From a virus, in the IMG/VR virus record IMGVR_UViG_3300005340_000001, positions 32,220 to 96,219 of that record: a stretch of DNA of 64,000 nucleotides; one strand, given 5' to 3'. Made by a program: the position numbers and the translations under genes. The notes beneath the pieces are model-generated. The model worked only from the letters and a program-made list of their open reading frames with translations. It was not told the DNA's origin and did no database searches. Positions 7,986 to 15,148 of this stretch are shown here, piece by piece (the stretch's first letter is position 1; each line of letters starts with the position of its first letter).

Positions 7986-8851
7986 TGGAGCTCGACGGTC
8001 TGAGAATCCTTCCACCGCTCCGCTCGTTGTCGCGGATGGAGCTCCGCGCCGCCGTCAACCGCGGCGCTGTCCGGATCGAGGACGGCTACCTCATCCCGGT
8101 CATCAAGGGCGGTTCCATCGTCGCGTCGGACCTCGTGTTCTACAACTCGGCCGCCATGACGACCGACTCGACCACGACGACCGGCGGCGCGATCGACACG
8201 CTGCGGCGCCCCGACTTCACGCAGATGAGCGCGAACGACACCGTCCGCGTCGTCTCATCTGCCGCCGGCGACACGACGCAGACCCTCTCGATCACGGGCC
8301 GCAAGGCCGACGGTTCGCTCGCGTCCGAGACGCTCAACCTCAACGGCACGACGGTCGTCACGTCGTCGAACACGTACGAGCGTCTGCTCAAGGCCGAGCT
8401 CTCCGCGACGTGTGCCGGAACCGTCACGGTCGCGCGGACGACCGGGCCGACCACGATCCGGGTGATCCCGATCGGTGAGCGCGGCTTCCAGGCGATGTTC
8501 CAGCAGCTCGCGTCGGCGACCGGCTCGATCACGAACTGGTACGAGAAAATCTTCGTGAAGAACACGAACGGGTCGCTCGCGCTCACGTCGGCGACGGTCC
8601 TGATCAACTCGGATCCCCAGTCGGTGTTCACGTTCGGGCTTCCGTCGACGCTGGACGACACGGCGACAACGACGAACAGGACGACCGCGCCGGCCGGAAT
8701 CACGTTCAACACGTCGACGAAGAACGTCGCGAACTCGGGGTCGCTCTCGTCGGGCTCGGCGCAGGGGATCTGGATGGACCTCACCCTCGCCGCCGCGAAC
8801 GCCGCGCTCAAGAGCACCGTGACGCTCGAAGTGGATGGGAACACGACCTAG
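7985..8851 (+). CDS. Thr/Ser-rich virion protein, decoration-like
   Basis: 288 residues. After a short helical N-terminus (about 45 residues) the sequence is rich in Thr, Ser, Gly and beta-branched residues, with alternating patterns typical of beta-sandwich decoration or fibre proteins. The TAATG junction couples it to the previous gene. No enzyme motif. A surface-exposed decoration protein is the best guess from composition and place. Confidence 0.5.
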   Translation: MELDGLRILPPLRSLSRMELRAAVNRGAVRIEDGYLIPVIKGGSIVASDLVFYNSAAMTTDSTTTTGGAIDTLRRPDFTQMSANDTVRVVSSAAGDTTQTLSITGRKADGSLASETLNLNGTTVVTSSNTYERLLKAELSATCAGTVTVARTTGPTTIRVIPIGERGFQAMFQQLASATGSITNWYEKIFVKNTNGSLALTSATVLINSDPQSVFTFGLPSTLDDTATTTNRTTAPAGITFNTSTKNVANSGSLSSGSAQGIWMDLTLAAANAALKSTVTLEVDGNTT

Positions 8852-8880
8852 CGGCTAGATCGTCCGCTCCTGCGGCGAAA

Positions 8881-9651
8881 ATGTCGCTGATGAAAGGTGG
8901 AACGATCTACGCGCTCGCTGATCCGAAAACGGAGGAGATTCGCTACGTCGGGCAGACGACGCGATCTCCCCGTACTCGCTTGGGAGAGCATCTCGCCGTC
9001 GCACAGAAGCCTCTCCGTCGCGGTGCTGGTAGCCAGCGGAGGTTGCGAGCGTGGCTGCGATCTCTTCAGGAGAAGCCTCTCCTCATCGTCCTCGAAGAGA
9101 CGACTGATCTCGACGATGCTGAGCAGCGCTGGATCGCGCAGCTACGGGGCGATGGCGCTCGGCTCTGCAACATGACCGAGGGCGGAGACGGATTTCGTGG
9201 CCTTACCGATGAGGGTAGGCGGAAGCAAGAAGAGGGACGCAGGCGAGGGGTCGAAGCGGCGCGCGATCCAGAGGTCCGCGCACGCGCTGGTCGCGCTATC
9301 AGCGCAGCGCACATCGCTAGACGCGGTGAGCCGCGCTCAGAGGCTCAAGTCAGGGCGGCGCGGGAGCATTCGGAGCGGATGCGCGGCGAAGGGAACTCGT
9401 TCTACGGACGGTCGCACGGAGACGAAACAAAGGGCGTCCTTCGCGAGAAGCGCAAGACGTTCCGCCACACCCCGGAGTCGCGAGCGAAGATCAGCGAGTC
9501 GCTACGGATCGCAAACGCCGAGGGTCGCTGTCAGAAGAGCGCGGAAGGTCGCGCATCTATCGCTGAGACGAGACGCCGCGAGTGGGCCGACCCGGAGATT
9601 CGGGCGTTGCGTATCGCACAGATCCGTGCTGGTCAAGAACGTAGGCGCTAG
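8881..9651 (+). CDS. GIY-YIG homing endonuclease with NUMOD3 motifs
   Basis: 256 residues. The GIY-YIG core is at the N-terminus (GTIYALADP at residues about 7-15, then IRYVGQT at about 21-27), with a conserved Glu near 75-82. Downstream are NUMOD3-like DNA-binding repeats (GNSFYGRSHGDETK near residue 173, and a KISESLR segment). Such proteins are free-standing mobile endonucleases that cut an allele lacking the insertion and spread by repair. It sits between two virion genes with tight spacing. Its codon choice is less uniform than that of its neighbours, consistent with recent acquisition. No structural role is expected. Confidence 0.85.
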   Translation: MSLMKGGTIYALADPKTEEIRYVGQTTRSPRTRLGEHLAVAQKPLRRGAGSQRRLRAWLRSLQEKPLLIVLEETTDLDDAEQRWIAQLRGDGARLCNMTEGGDGFRGLTDEGRRKQEEGRRRGVEAARDPEVRARAGRAISAAHIARRGEPRSEAQVRAAREHSERMRGEGNSFYGRSHGDETKGVLREKRKTFRHTPESRAKISESLRIANAEGRCQKSAEGRASIAETRRREWADPEIRALRIAQIRAGQERRR

Positions 9652-9653
9652 CT

Positions 9654-11234
9654 GTGGCAATCACGCTAGTCGGATCGGAAGGTGCCGTCTCTCAAGGCAC
9701 AGCAGGAGCGAGCGTCACGCCCGCGTGGGGGACCGGCGAGTCCCGCACTGCGAACAACCTCCTGATCCTGAAGGTGGTTGGGACGCGCACTACGACGCTG
9801 CCCGACACGCCGTCCGGATGGAGCGTCGCCCGTCAGAGACAGAACGGCTCATGCTCGTCGACGCTCTTCTACAAGGTCGCCGCTGGCGCAGACGCGGCCC
9901 CGACCATTACCGCGAAGGCTGGCACCATCTTCACGGCGCAACTCTCGGAGTTCGCGGGTGCCGCCTACGTCTCCCCTCTGGATCAGGTCGGCGACGGCAT
10001 CGCAGACGACACGACCTCCGGCGGCTGCGTCGCAACCGCCGCCGCGGCCGACGCTGTAGCGGGTTCCCTCATCGTTACAGCGTGCGTCATCCAGTACCTC
10101 ACCGCTGCGAACACGACCGGGACGGACACGTACAACAACGGAGCGACCGCGAACGCCGTCAACAACAACGGAACCTCGACCCGCGACCACTATGCCTTCG
10201 CGTATGGCGTGACGACGGGCAACTCGGTGGCCGATTCCGACACGCGTACGTTCACGCATCGCGGCGATCCGAACAACACCCTCGTCGCACTAACCATCGC
10301 TTCGTTTCGACCACTCGTCGCGATCACCAACACCGCTGTTCTCCCGTACGAGAGCATGCAGGGGATCGCGAAGTCGCTCGGCGATCCGTACGAGACGCTC
10401 ACCGGGCTAGCGAAGTCCGGAGCTCTGCCGTACGAGGCGCTGCGAGCTCTCGCGGCGTCCGGCCAGTTGCCGTACGAGACACTCCGTGCGCTCGCCGCGA
10501 CCGCTCAGCTTCCGTACGAGACGATCGCTGGCATCGCGAAGTCGGGCGCGCTGCCGTACGAGGCGCTCGCCGCGCTCCGTTCGACGGCGCTCATTCCGTA
10601 CGAAACGCTCGTCGCTCTCGCATTGACGGGATCCCTCCCATTCGAGGCGCTCGTCGGAGTCGCGGCCACGGCCGGCGACCCGTACGAGACGCTCGCCGCC
10701 ATTGCGGAGGCTCGGCAGCTTCCATACTCCGCGTTGCGCGCGGTCGCAACCTCGAGCGCACTGCCGTACTCGACGCTCACCGGGATCTCAGCCGACGCCA
10801 CGCTCGACTACGAGACGCTCGCCGGCGTGGCCTTCACGAACCAGCTGCCATACGAGACGCTGGCGGAGCTCGTCAGCGCGCTCGAGGCCAATCCGTACGA
10901 GACGCTCGAGGGTCTCGCGGCCGCCGCCGGCATTCCGTACGAGACGCTCGCTTCGGCCGGGAACGTCTCGCAGACGGCCGTCATTCCGTTCGAGACGCTC
11001 GTCGGGCTCGCGCATGTCGCCGATCTCCCCTACGAAACGCTTGAGGGCACGGAGTTCATCTCGGCGTTCGTCGTGTTGCCGTTCGAGACGCTCGGACCCG
11101 CTGCGGTCATGATCGGCGTCACGGACGGGATGATCGTCGCGATCGTCGCTGCGGACGGGTCGATCGCTCCGACCGGAGTCTCGGATGGCGACGTCGTTGG
11201 CACGGCATCTACGGACGGGTCTATCCAGCCATGA
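9654..11234 (+). CDS. Virion protein with 14-residue PYETL repeats
   Basis: 526 residues from GTG 9654, two nt after the endonuclease stop. Residues 1 to about 220 are Thr/Ala-rich and look like a beta-sandwich (FYKVAAGADAAPTITAKAG). Residues about 230-480 hold about 18 copies of a motif LPYETLxxLAxxxx, mostly spaced 14 residues apart; variants include PFEAL, PYSAL and DYETL. A short beta-rich tail follows. I cannot name the fold; regular 14-residue spacing suggests a solenoid or an extended filamentous region. Likely a head or tail surface fibre or a length-determining spacer. Confidence 0.6.
   Translation: MAITLVGSEGAVSQGTAGASVTPAWGTGESRTANNLLILKVVGTRTTTLPDTPSGWSVARQRQNGSCSSTLFYKVAAGADAAPTITAKAGTIFTAQLSEFAGAAYVSPLDQVGDGIADDTTSGGCVATAAAADAVAGSLIVTACVIQYLTAANTTGTDTYNNGATANAVNNNGTSTRDHYAFAYGVTTGNSVADSDTRTFTHRGDPNNTLVALTIASFRPLVAITNTAVLPYESMQGIAKSLGDPYETLTGLAKSGALPYEALRALAASGQLPYETLRALAATAQLPYETIAGIAKSGALPYEALAALRSTALIPYETLVALALTGSLPFEALVGVAATAGDPYETLAAIAEARQLPYSALRAVATSSALPYSTLTGISADATLDYETLAGVAFTNQLPYETLAELVSALEANPYETLEGLAAAAGIPYETLASAGNVSQTAVIPFETLVGLAHVADLPYETLEGTEFISAFVVLPFETLGPAAVMIGVTDGMIVAIVAADGSIAPTGVSDGDVVGTASTDGSIQP
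10341..11093 (+). repeat. 42-nt coding tandem repeat (LPYETL units)
   Basis: Degenerate 42-nt units within the preceding gene, each with CCGTACGAGACGCTC or a close variant. Spacing slips to 16 residues or more only in the last third. The protein motif is kept while DNA diverges, so selection is on the protein. Confidence 0.85.
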
Positions 11235-11256
11235 CCGGACTAACCTAGGAGGTCAG

Positions 11257-12474
11257 ATGGCACGCCCATTCCTTCGCGGTAACGCCAACGCGATTCGCCA
11301 GTTCTTCCGGCGCGTCGACCCGCTCACGGATGAAGCGACGCTCTACGACCCGGGCTCGGTCGTCTTTACCATCGTCGCGCCGGACGACACCGAGACGACA
11401 TACACGTTCGGCACCGACAGCAACGTCACGAACCCCGACGTCGGCGTCTACCTCTGCGCGCTCGACCCGGAGCTCCCGGTCGGCTACTACCGCTGGGCGG
11501 CTGACGGCCTCGGCGGAGACGACCCGACCTACGCAGCGCACTTCGAGGACTTCTTCCCGGTCATCGAGTCGTCGATCGAGCCGGCCGACCCGCCGCCGGC
11601 GCCCGTCATGGGCCCGTGCTCGCAGTGGATCAGCGGACAGGACGTCGCGGCGTGCACGCGCATCGACTACGGCGACGACTCCGCCTACGTCTTCGACAAG
11701 GTCGCGTACACCGCGAGCCTCGCGCTCTACGAGATCAGCCAGCGCCAATTCCCCGGCCTGTGCGAACGGAAGGTCCGGCCGTGCCGAAGCGACTGCGGCT
11801 GCTGGACGAACGGGCCGATCAGCTTCGGCATGGGGCCGTGGTTCTGGACGACCGTCCCGTGGGGCTTCGGCGGCGCATGGGGTTGGTACAACGAGCGCGG
11901 CGACAAGTTCGGCTGCTCGCCCATGTCGCGCGTGCGGCTCGCCGGCTACCCGGTCAGCCAGATCCTCGAGGTCCTGATCGGCGGCGAAGAGCTCCCGGAG
12001 TTCGATCCCGAGACCGGAGCTCGCAACTGGCGGCTCGACAAGTGGCGCTACCTCATCCGAATGGACGCGCCGGGCGTCGACGGCGGAGCGGCCACGCCGC
12101 GGTTCTGGCCGTCGTGTCAGAACATGAGCCTCGACGACGACCAGCCGGGCACCTTCTCCGTCACGTACCGCTGGGGAACGGATGTCCCGCAGCTCGGCCG
12201 AGACGCGGCCGTCGAGCTCGCGAACCAGTTCTTCCTCGCCTGCGGCGGCCAGGAATGCGTGCTGCCGACCGGTGTCGTGCGCGCGGTTAGGCAGGGGATC
12301 GAGGTCGAGCGTGGTCTGCTCGCGAACTTCCTCGACCCGTCCAAGCCGACCGGTCTCGTCCAACTCGACACGTTCCTTGCCGCGTACTGCCGCGGCCAGC
12401 GCGGAGGCCGCAAGAGCGCTCTCTGGAGCCCGGACATGCAGCAGTTCGCGCGGCGAGTTGGCGTCAACGGGTAG
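11257..12474 (+). CDS. Head-to-tail adaptor-like protein
   Basis: 405 residues, ATG 11257 just after TAGGAGG. Residues about 1-110 look like an immunoglobulin-type module (DPGSVVFTIVAPDDTETTY...GVYLCALDP...GYYRWAADG). Residues about 125-405 resemble actinophage head-to-tail adaptors, with several Cys (CERKVRPCRSDCGCW) and a C-terminal GRKSALWSPD segment. Its expected place is the portal-tail interface. The order before the terminator and neck candidates fits. The fused Ig-like N-terminus is unusual for an adaptor. Confidence 0.55.
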   Translation: MARPFLRGNANAIRQFFRRVDPLTDEATLYDPGSVVFTIVAPDDTETTYTFGTDSNVTNPDVGVYLCALDPELPVGYYRWAADGLGGDDPTYAAHFEDFFPVIESSIEPADPPPAPVMGPCSQWISGQDVAACTRIDYGDDSAYVFDKVAYTASLALYEISQRQFPGLCERKVRPCRSDCGCWTNGPISFGMGPWFWTTVPWGFGGAWGWYNERGDKFGCSPMSRVRLAGYPVSQILEVLIGGEELPEFDPETGARNWRLDKWRYLIRMDAPGVDGGAATPRFWPSCQNMSLDDDQPGTFSVTYRWGTDVPQLGRDAAVELANQFFLACGGQECVLPTGVVRAVRQGIEVERGLLANFLDPSKPTGLVQLDTFLAAYCRGQRGGRKSALWSPDMQQFARRVGVNG

Positions 12475-12481
12475 TCCGGCC

Positions 12482-12487
12482 TAGAAT
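12482..12487 (+). promoter_or_regulatory. -10 box, leaderless promoter
   Basis: TAGAAT lies exactly 7 nt before GTG 12495. A TTGGCG 18 nt upstream may serve as -35. The same TAGAAT-N7-GTG arrangement is at 26282. Confidence 0.5.
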
Positions 12488-12494
12488 CTCGTGC

Positions 12495-12830
12495 GTGCTC
12501 GAAGGTGAAGCAGCCGCTGGCTACGTCGGAGCGCTCATGAGGTCGCCCGGACCGATCAACGCGGCCGCGCTCCGACGCGACGCGCTCCGCGCTCACCGCT
12601 GCCAGTCGGCGCTCAGCCGTCTTCGCCTCGCCTGCTCGAGCCTCCGCCGGCTGCCGCGAGCCGGGTGTATCGCGAGCTCGCGCGCGCCGCGCGCACGCCG
12701 TCATCGCGCGAAGGTAGCCACGGCGCGGCGTAGCGGCGTGAGAACGCCGGCGCGACCAGCGCGCGGTCGACCAGCCGCTCGAGCTCTCACCTACGGCAGA
12801 ACGGCGCACAGCGCGTCGGAGGGTTGCTAG
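12495..12830 (+). CDS. Arg/Ala-rich small protein, uncertain
   Basis: 111 codons from GTG 12495, ending TAG directly before the ATG of the next gene. The first 45 residues are plausible protein; the remainder is very rich in Arg, Ala and Ser, as out-of-frame GC-rich DNA often is, so coding is uncertain. A leaderless-type -10 box precedes the GTG. No other frame across this 350-bp stretch is better. Confidence 0.35.
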   Translation: MLEGEAAAGYVGALMRSPGPINAAALRRDALRAHRCQSALSRLRLACSSLRRLPRAGCIASSRAPRARRHRAKVATARRSGVRTPARPARGRPAARALTYGRTAHSASEGC

Positions 12831-13376
12831 ATGGCCGGCTCAGCTGGCGATCTCTACGCCGCAGCCGAAACGCTGCTCGCGGCCGCCGCGGCCGCGCTCG
12901 AGGACGCGCCGGCGGGGCCGATCGACCGGAAGTTGATCTCTCAGAGCGCGCCGGTGTTCGACTGCGCTCCGCAGCTCTCGGTGCACGCCGGCGGGCCGTC
13001 GGTAGCCGACACGTATCCGCTCCAGCCGCCGCTCCAGCCGATGCAGCGAATCGTCACGGCTGGGCAGGTCAATCTCGTGGTGATGACGATCACCGTGACC
13101 CGCTGCGTGCAGACGCTCGAGCAGGAAGGCCAGTCGGTCATCCTGCCGTCGCCGGAGTCGCTGAGCAATGACGCCGAGACCTGCTACGGCGACCTCTGGG
13201 CGATCTGGAACCATCTCGTCAAGGAGCACCGCGAGGGCAACCTCTTCCAGACGCCGTCCGGTCGGCGCGAGTTCGCGCTCGAGCCGGCGCAGCCGCTCAA
13301 CAACGGCGGCGGCGTCGGCGGATGGGAGATCCCCGTTCGCTTCCAGCTGCCCGGCTACGGCGGAGCGTCGGAATGA
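12831..13376 (+). CDS. Neck or tail-terminator candidate
   Basis: 181 residues, ATG with GGAGGG 7 nt upstream. The sequence starts with a helix, then a beta-rich core (APVFDCAPQLSVHAGG; VNLVVMTITVTRCVQTL) and ends GWEIPVRFQLPGYGG, the style of phage tail terminator or head-closure proteins. The neighbours (adaptor before, gp10-like protein after) fit. The start of the next gene overlaps by ATGA. Confidence 0.5.
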   Translation: MAGSAGDLYAAAETLLAAAAAALEDAPAGPIDRKLISQSAPVFDCAPQLSVHAGGPSVADTYPLQPPLQPMQRIVTAGQVNLVVMTITVTRCVQTLEQEGQSVILPSPESLSNDAETCYGDLWAIWNHLVKEHREGNLFQTPSGRREFALEPAQPLNNGGGVGGWEIPVRFQLPGYGGASE

Positions 13377-13795
13377 TCGCGACAGTCCGCGTAGACGCGC
13401 AGGTGCTCGCGAACCGGTTCCGCTTCGAGTCCAGGAACCTCGAGGCGCTCCTTCGCGGGCCGGTCATGAAGAACCTCACGCGGCGAGCTATCCGCGTGGA
13501 GGCCGCGGCGAAGCGGAACGCCACCGGACGCCCGGGCCCGAAGGTTCGGACCGGCCGGCTCCGCGCTTCGATCACATGGCGCCCGGGCGCCGACTCGAAG
13601 AGCCCTTACGTCGACATCGGCTCGAGCGTGCACTACGCGCCGTACGTCGAGATGGGCCACAACAACACCCCGCACGTATTTCCGATCCTCACGCCGGGAG
13701 GGAAGTTCACCGGCAACTTCGGATTCGTCTCGGCCAAGCCGACCCCGGCGTATCCGTTCCTGCGCCCCGCACTCTCCGCGGCGCGCAGCACCTAG
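13373..13795 (+). CDS. HK97 gp10-like neck/tail completion protein
   Basis: 140 residues from ATG 13373 (ATGA overlap). It has the gp10 family layout: basic N-terminal helices, TGRLRASITWRPG after a KVRTG turn, then YAPYVEMGHNNTPH and a C-terminal PAYPFLRPALSAA. HK97 gp10 relatives act at the head-tail junction or tail terminus. A longer start at 13322 would overlap the upstream gene and is less likely. Confidence 0.7.
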   Translation: MIATVRVDAQVLANRFRFESRNLEALLRGPVMKNLTRRAIRVEAAAKRNATGRPGPKVRTGRLRASITWRPGADSKSPYVDIGSSVHYAPYVEMGHNNTPHVFPILTPGGKFTGNFGFVSAKPTPAYPFLRPALSAARST

Positions 13796-13814
13796 CGAAA
13801 AGGAGCACACACGC

Positions 13815-14240
13815 ATGGCTAAGAACTTCGATCAAGAGTGGGAAGGCCGGAAGTCAGTTGAGGCCCGGACCTTCGTCATGGGCGGCGAGACCTTCGTGCT
13901 GAAGAAGGCCGTTCGCCCGGAGTTGTTCGACGAGATGGAGGACATCCCGGACGACGCCGACATCGCTGCGACGTACGCGGTCATCGACGGCCAGTTCTTG
14001 TCGATGATCGAGGACGGCGAAGAGGGCGAAGATGCCGAGAAGCGCTACCGCGCACTGCGCGCACAGGAGGAGGTCCTCGGCGTGCGCGACCTCCGCGAAG
14101 TTCTCGACTGGATGGTGGAAGAGCACACCGGCCGCCCTCCTACGTCGCAGAGCGACTCGCAGCGTTCGCGCGCGCGAACCGCGGGACGATCGACGGCAGG
14201 CTCCTCCTCGCGGGGCTTGCGGGAGGTTTCGACGGCCTAA
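13815..14240 (+). CDS. Tail assembly chaperone, short (unshifted) form
   Basis: 141 residues from ATG 13815, AAAAGGAGC upstream. It begins MAKNFDQEWEGRKSVEARTF and is acidic, like lambda gpG-type chaperones. The last 30 or so residues after about codon 108 (TSQSDSQRSRARTAG...) are low-complexity and arise from reading on in the zero frame past the shift site. Chaperones of this class bind the tape measure protein during tail assembly. Position two genes before the tape measure (apart from the antisense HNH) supports the call. Confidence 0.75.
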   Translation: MAKNFDQEWEGRKSVEARTFVMGGETFVLKKAVRPELFDEMEDIPDDADIAATYAVIDGQFLSMIEDGEEGEDAEKRYRALRAQEEVLGVRDLREVLDWMVEEHTGRPPTSQSDSQRSRARTAGRSTAGSSSRGLREVSTA

Positions 14241-14419
14241 CCCTCAAGCAATCGCTGAACGTGTCGTACGTGATCCAACTCGAAGGGAAGAGCGACGTGG
14301 ATGCACAGAAGTTCGAGCTCGAGCTCAACAAGCCGCCGGCAGGCTGGCTGCGCCGTGGCTCGAGACGGAGTCGCGTCGATCCAGGCCTGCTCGCGATGAT
14401 GGGCGGCGGGGAGGGCTAG
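13815..14419 (+). CDS. Tail assembly chaperone, long form by -1 frameshift
   Basis: The -1 frame relative to the short form is open from before 14135 to TAG 14417-14419. It encodes PSYVAERLAAFARAN, then GRLLLAGLAGGFDGLTLKQSLNVSYV and a GEG end, typical of the gpT-like extension. Fusion is expected near 14133-14141, giving about 201 residues. Siphophages almost always make the two chaperone forms by a programmed slip, so this is an inference from frame layout plus family knowledge. Confidence 0.75.
14133..14141 (+). other. Probable -1 ribosomal frameshift site
   Basis: Zero-frame codons are CGC CCT CCT; the -1 frame reads CCC TCC TAC. A proline tRNA on CCT can re-pair with CCC one base back. 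This is not a classic X XXY YYZ heptamer such as GGGAAAC, so efficiency is unknown. Confidence 0.5.
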
Positions 14420-14438
14420 CCCGATGTCGGGTCTGACA

Positions 14439-15110
14439 CTAGGCGGCTCTGACCTTCTCGATCGTCTCGATCGGGACGCTGTAGAGGTACGCGATCCGAG
14501 GCGTGGACAGCGGCGACGAGCGGATCAGGTCGACGTGCGTCTCGACCAGTTCGCCGGCGAGTTGCGCGATTCGGCCGCGGTGAAGGTTCTCGGCGTTCGT
14601 GACCGGCTCCAGGTGGGACGGGTTGATGCACGGAGGTTGGCGGCAGAGGTGGTCGAGGACGAGTCCCTCCGGGATCGGTCCGACCTCCTGCTCGTACATG
14701 ACTCGATGCGTCCCCTGGAGCCGGCCCCCGAACATCACCCGCGTGTATCCGGGAGCAGCGGATGGTGCGAGTCGGCAGATCCAGCAGGGCGTTTCGTAGC
14801 CGCAATCGCGCTCTTCCCACAGATCCTCCGTCAAGCGATCCCGGGTGAGCGTGCTACCGAAATGGCCGAGGATGTACCGCATCGGCTCACCAGCAACGTG
14901 GCCCGCTCGCTCGTTCGTCTGCTTCGCGATAGGTGTCGACTGGCCGCAGCCGCACTGACATATGCCAGATGGATTCGGTGGCCCGAGGGTCGTTCGCTGT
15001 CGTCGCGCCCAGTGTCCCCGGATCCATTCCCGCTCGTCGCCTTTCTTCTGGCTGCCGCGCGTTCTCGGGTAGGTACCGGCGTCTTGACCGCAGCCACATT
15101 TGCAGAGCAT
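14439..15110 (-). CDS. HNH homing endonuclease, antisense between chaperone and tape measure
   Basis: 223 residues on the minus strand from ATG 15110. Two N-terminal CxCGCGQ motifs (residues about 3-8 and 51-57) look like repeated zinc-binding modules. The HNH_3-type core reads LVLDHLCRQPPCINPSHLEPVTNAENL (residues about 149-176). The core is clearly related to the HNH protein at 30303. It splits two genes that are normally adjacent and is transcribed against them, as expected for a mobile endonuclease. The surrounding DNA is less GC-rich than the tail genes. Confidence 0.85.
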   Translation of the reverse strand: MLCKCGCGQDAGTYPRTRGSQKKGDEREWIRGHWARRQRTTLGPPNPSGICQCGCGQSTPIAKQTNERAGHVAGEPMRYILGHFGSTLTRDRLTEDLWEERDCGYETPCWICRLAPSAAPGYTRVMFGGRLQGTHRVMYEQEVGPIPEGLVLDHLCRQPPCINPSHLEPVTNAENLHRGRIAQLAGELVETHVDLIRSSPLSTPRIAYLYSVPIETIEKVRAA

Positions 15111-15148
15111 CCGGCGACCCTATCGCGGAGTGAGGTCTACGTCTAGAT

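Noticed and set aside
9197-11044. 615-codon Arg/Ser-rich open frame overlapping the GIY-YIG and repeat genes
   Set aside because: Composition is typical of an out-of-frame reading of GC-rich coding DNA; the overlapped frames carry recognisable motifs and repeats.
10341-11093. CRISPR-like or diversity-generating repeat array
   Set aside because: Units are degenerate, contiguous, in frame and without spacers; no reverse transcriptase or template repeat was found.
14424-15146. 240-codon rightward frame opposite the HNH gene
   Set aside because: The minus strand carries the HNH core and two CxCGCGQ modules; the plus frame has no motif.
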